Part shown: positions 62,343-64,000 of the stretch, piece after piece
How the letters are laid out: the number at the start of each line of letters is the position of its first letter
How positions within the stretch are numbered: position 1 is the stretch's first letter
Source of the DNA: Melioribacter roseus
Lineage (GTDB): Bacteria; Bacteroidota; Ignavibacteria; Ignavibacteriales; Melioribacteraceae
Length of the DNA stretch: 64,000 nt
Assembly: GCA_020724265.1 (NCBI GenBank)
Contig: DYHH01000012.1
Span: 19,037-83,036 of the forward strand
Direction of reading: 5' to 3'
The notes under the pieces: model-generated
The model's database searches: none
Seen by the model: the letters and a program-made list of their open reading frames with translations, nothing else
Told to the model about the DNA's origin: nothing
Position numbers and translations under genes: made by a program

Positions 62343-63959
62343 TTATCTTAAGTCATCATAATTTATGCTGTCTTCGGGCGATATCTGATAAAATGCGCTA
62401 AGCTGTCTTATCATTCTCTGTAATTCCTTACAGTCGGGCAAAAATGGTGATTGAGCAATTTTCTCGATAGATATTTTTTGTATTAAACTATCATAATGAT
62501 CTTCAACCTCATCAATAGCTAATTGAAGAGTTAACCCGATATAATCGTATACCTCCTGTTTTATTTTTGCCAATTCTTTTCTCTTTCCCAATTCCGAAAT
62601 AATTATCTCTCTATACAGCGATAATGTTTCACATAATTCTTTCGGTAGAAAACCTTCTGCAAATCTGCGGGTTGCAATTTCATCTATATATTGAATCATC
62701 AAACTTCTGTCACCGCTTCTTACTGTAGCCATAAGCAAATGATAAAGTGTGCTTATGTAACATTGAAAATCATTAAGTTCCATTTTTTGATAACGAGCGA
62801 AAGTCTCCTTTGCATCGGGCGATAATATTCTTTCTTCTATTATAGCAACAACAGTCTCTTTCAATTCCGATAAGTGATCATAAATAATAAGATTTGTTCT
62901 TCTTGCCACACGTTTCAAAGCAGCTTCGTTTTTCAGGTGCCATTCATCGGGGTGGCTTTTCATTTTTTCGAGTAAGAACAATAGCTTTCTCGTTATATGA
63001 TTCCTTGGTGTGGGCTCCCATCTTAATGCCATTCTTGTATAGCTTGAATCAATATTTAATTTTTCATCAACATATTTTATCATCCAGAACTTTTCGAAAT
63101 GATCTTCGATGGTTAGATGAAAAAATTGAAGGAACTTTCTAAGCATCATTGCAGGATAGATTAAAAATTTTGGAAGATAAAATGGTCTTTTAGGTTTACC
63201 GAAATAATAAGTTGTTGCTATGTGAAACAATTCTTTATGAGAAACGCTACCGTCAGTACTTGCACTGAATATGTCCAATTCTGAAAGGTTTTTTGCTTCT
63301 TTAATAATAATACGAAACAGGGAGATTAGATCATTGATGTGTATATAGGGAACAGCCGATTCCCCCTTCCCGGCAAGTATTCTCGATTCAAATTTTTTCG
63401 AAAGCCACGTTGTTAAAAATTTATAGAGGGGTGCATATTCACACCAATCGCTGAAGACTGCCGCTAATCTTATAATAGTGCAAGGAAAGTAATTTGAATA
63501 TTCTTGAGTGAATTCTTCTCCAATTTTTTTACTGTTCGCATAAGCAAAATTTGCGATCGGGGGAGAATTTTCATTTATAACCTCGCCTTCTGCCGGGAAT
63601 TCGCAAGCAGCAAGCGAACTAATAAAGACAAACCTTTTAGCGTTAAGCCCTTTTGCCAGCTCAAGTACATTTTTTGTTCCTTCAATGTTGGTTCTTTTGT
63701 ATTCTGGATTATCTTTATAGGTAAAATCATAATAGGCGGCTAAATGAAAGATATAATCAACACCGCCATGTTCAATTAAGAATTCCTTTACCTCGTTCAA
63801 TCTTGATTTATTTGCTATATCACATTGAAGCCATTGAATATTTTTGTGATAAGGAATGTGTGATTCAATTCGCGAACGCCTTGCAAGCGCGTAAATTTTA
63901 TATTCGTCTTTGAGATCATCGAGCAAATGTCTCCCTACAAATCCCGTGTAGTAACTCAT
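62343..63959 (-). CDS. Extended-SDR (NAD-dependent epimerase/dehydratase) protein with long C-terminal extension; possibly partial at window edge
   Basis: 538 residues from ATG 63959. Extended-SDR domain (about 1-300): nucleotide-binding TGFVGRHLL, DIANKS, HLAAYYD, SSLAACEF and the catalytic YxxxK as YANSKK. The N-terminus is odd: the glycine-rich TGxxGxxG motif reads SYYTGFVG, so its first Gly is Tyr. The frame stays open upstream to base 64000 without a stop, and no SD precedes 63959, so the true start may lie outside the window. The C-terminal 200 residues (about 335-538) are mostly helical and match no SDR family I recognise. Substrate unknown. A GC-rich hairpin (62190-62218) follows. Confidence 0.8.
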   Translation of the reverse strand: MSYYTGFVGRHLLDDLKDEYKIYALARRSRIESHIPYHKNIQWLQCDIANKSRLNEVKEFLIEHGGVDYIFHLAAYYDFTYKDNPEYKRTNIEGTKNVLELAKGLNAKRFVFISSLAACEFPAEGEVINENSPPIANFAYANSKKIGEEFTQEYSNYFPCTIIRLAAVFSDWCEYAPLYKFLTTWLSKKFESRILAGKGESAVPYIHINDLISLFRIIIKEAKNLSELDIFSASTDGSVSHKELFHIATTYYFGKPKRPFYLPKFLIYPAMMLRKFLQFFHLTIEDHFEKFWMIKYVDEKLNIDSSYTRMALRWEPTPRNHITRKLLFLLEKMKSHPDEWHLKNEAALKRVARRTNLIIYDHLSELKETVVAIIEERILSPDAKETFARYQKMELNDFQCYISTLYHLLMATVRSGDRSLMIQYIDEIATRRFAEGFLPKELCETLSLYREIIISELGKRKELAKIKQEVYDYIGLTLQLAIDEVEDHYDSLIQKISIEKIAQSPFLPDCKELQRMIRQLSAFYQISPEDSINYDDLR

Positions 63960-64000
63960 TAGAAATGTCAGTATGTAAAACTCTTTAGAAATGTCATAAT

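Noticed and set aside
1..64000. CRISPR array, tRNA or rRNA
   Set aside because: No regularly spaced repeats, cloverleaf or rRNA-like conserved stretches were found on reading both strands.

Overview
The window is AT-rich bacterial DNA, densely coded on both strands, with no rRNA, tRNA, transposase, phage or CRISPR signature. Ten genes end in a type IX secretion (T9SS) type A C-terminal sorting domain of the NYPNPFNP form. Together with outer-membrane proteins (TonB receptor, beta-barrel), Shine-Dalgarno (SD) sites mixed with Bacteroidetes-type TAnnTTTG promoter elements, and the gene content, this points to a Gram-negative bacterium of the Ignavibacteria/Melioribacter branch (Bacteroidota/Chlorobi group). 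The taxon is inferred, not proven. No T9SS machinery genes lie in the window.

Layout. 1-900: a truncated exported protein, an overlooked 38-residue membrane peptide and a small unknown. 1077-3541: PAP2 phosphatase, membrane metallophosphoesterase and OsmC peroxidase on +. 3575-7902: a minus-strand run of methyltransferase, rlmD, M64 metallopeptidase and lipoprotein. 8048-16588: an eleven-gene Mrp-type cation/proton antiporter operon with a split MrpA and three MrpD-like subunits, followed by a GluR0-like ligand-gated potassium channel. 16747-20213: DinB protein, LOG-family phosphoribohydrolase, a small unknown and a secreted cyclophilin. 20418-22595: hybrid histidine kinase. 22800-27944: three T9SS-exported proteins, the last interrupted by one in-frame amber codon. 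28124-30742: clpB. 30794-33911: beta-barrel protein and an overlapping VOC / SGNH hydrolase / kynureninase operon. 34293-37141: T9SS protein with a CxxCH domain, Asp-rich protein, and yceI-marR. 37376-43070: GAF-SpoIIE phosphatase, BNR-repeat T9SS protein and TonB receptor. 43132-46067: two T9SS proteins bracketed by near-identical palindromes. 46615-50301: rsgA and a blaI-blaR1-type pair. 50380-50903: a complete toxin-antitoxin operon with a readable promoter and operator. 50954-56740: DMT transporter, small unknowns, a three-gene exported operon and a Sco/PCuAC copper pair. 56883-61678: two large T9SS proteins. 61770-64000: NifX-like protein and an SDR protein with a long C-terminal extension that may run off the edge.

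How the parts fit. The Mrp operon and the potassium channel form one ion-homeostasis block. Sco and PCuAC serve copper delivery to a respiratory oxidase. The T9SS cargo set (peptidase, CotH, nuclease, cyclophilin, BNR and propeller proteins) is a surface/secreted repertoire. Five of these cargos share an almost identical sorting-domain DNA cassette on unrelated N-terminal domains, which suggests cassette duplication or gene conversion. The most unusual items are the Mrp/GluR0 block, the amber-interrupted gene, a BlaR1-like sensor whose beta-lactam domain is replaced by a coiled coil, and three genes whose start codon lies exactly four bases after a (near-)TAnnTTTG element (leaderless transcripts).
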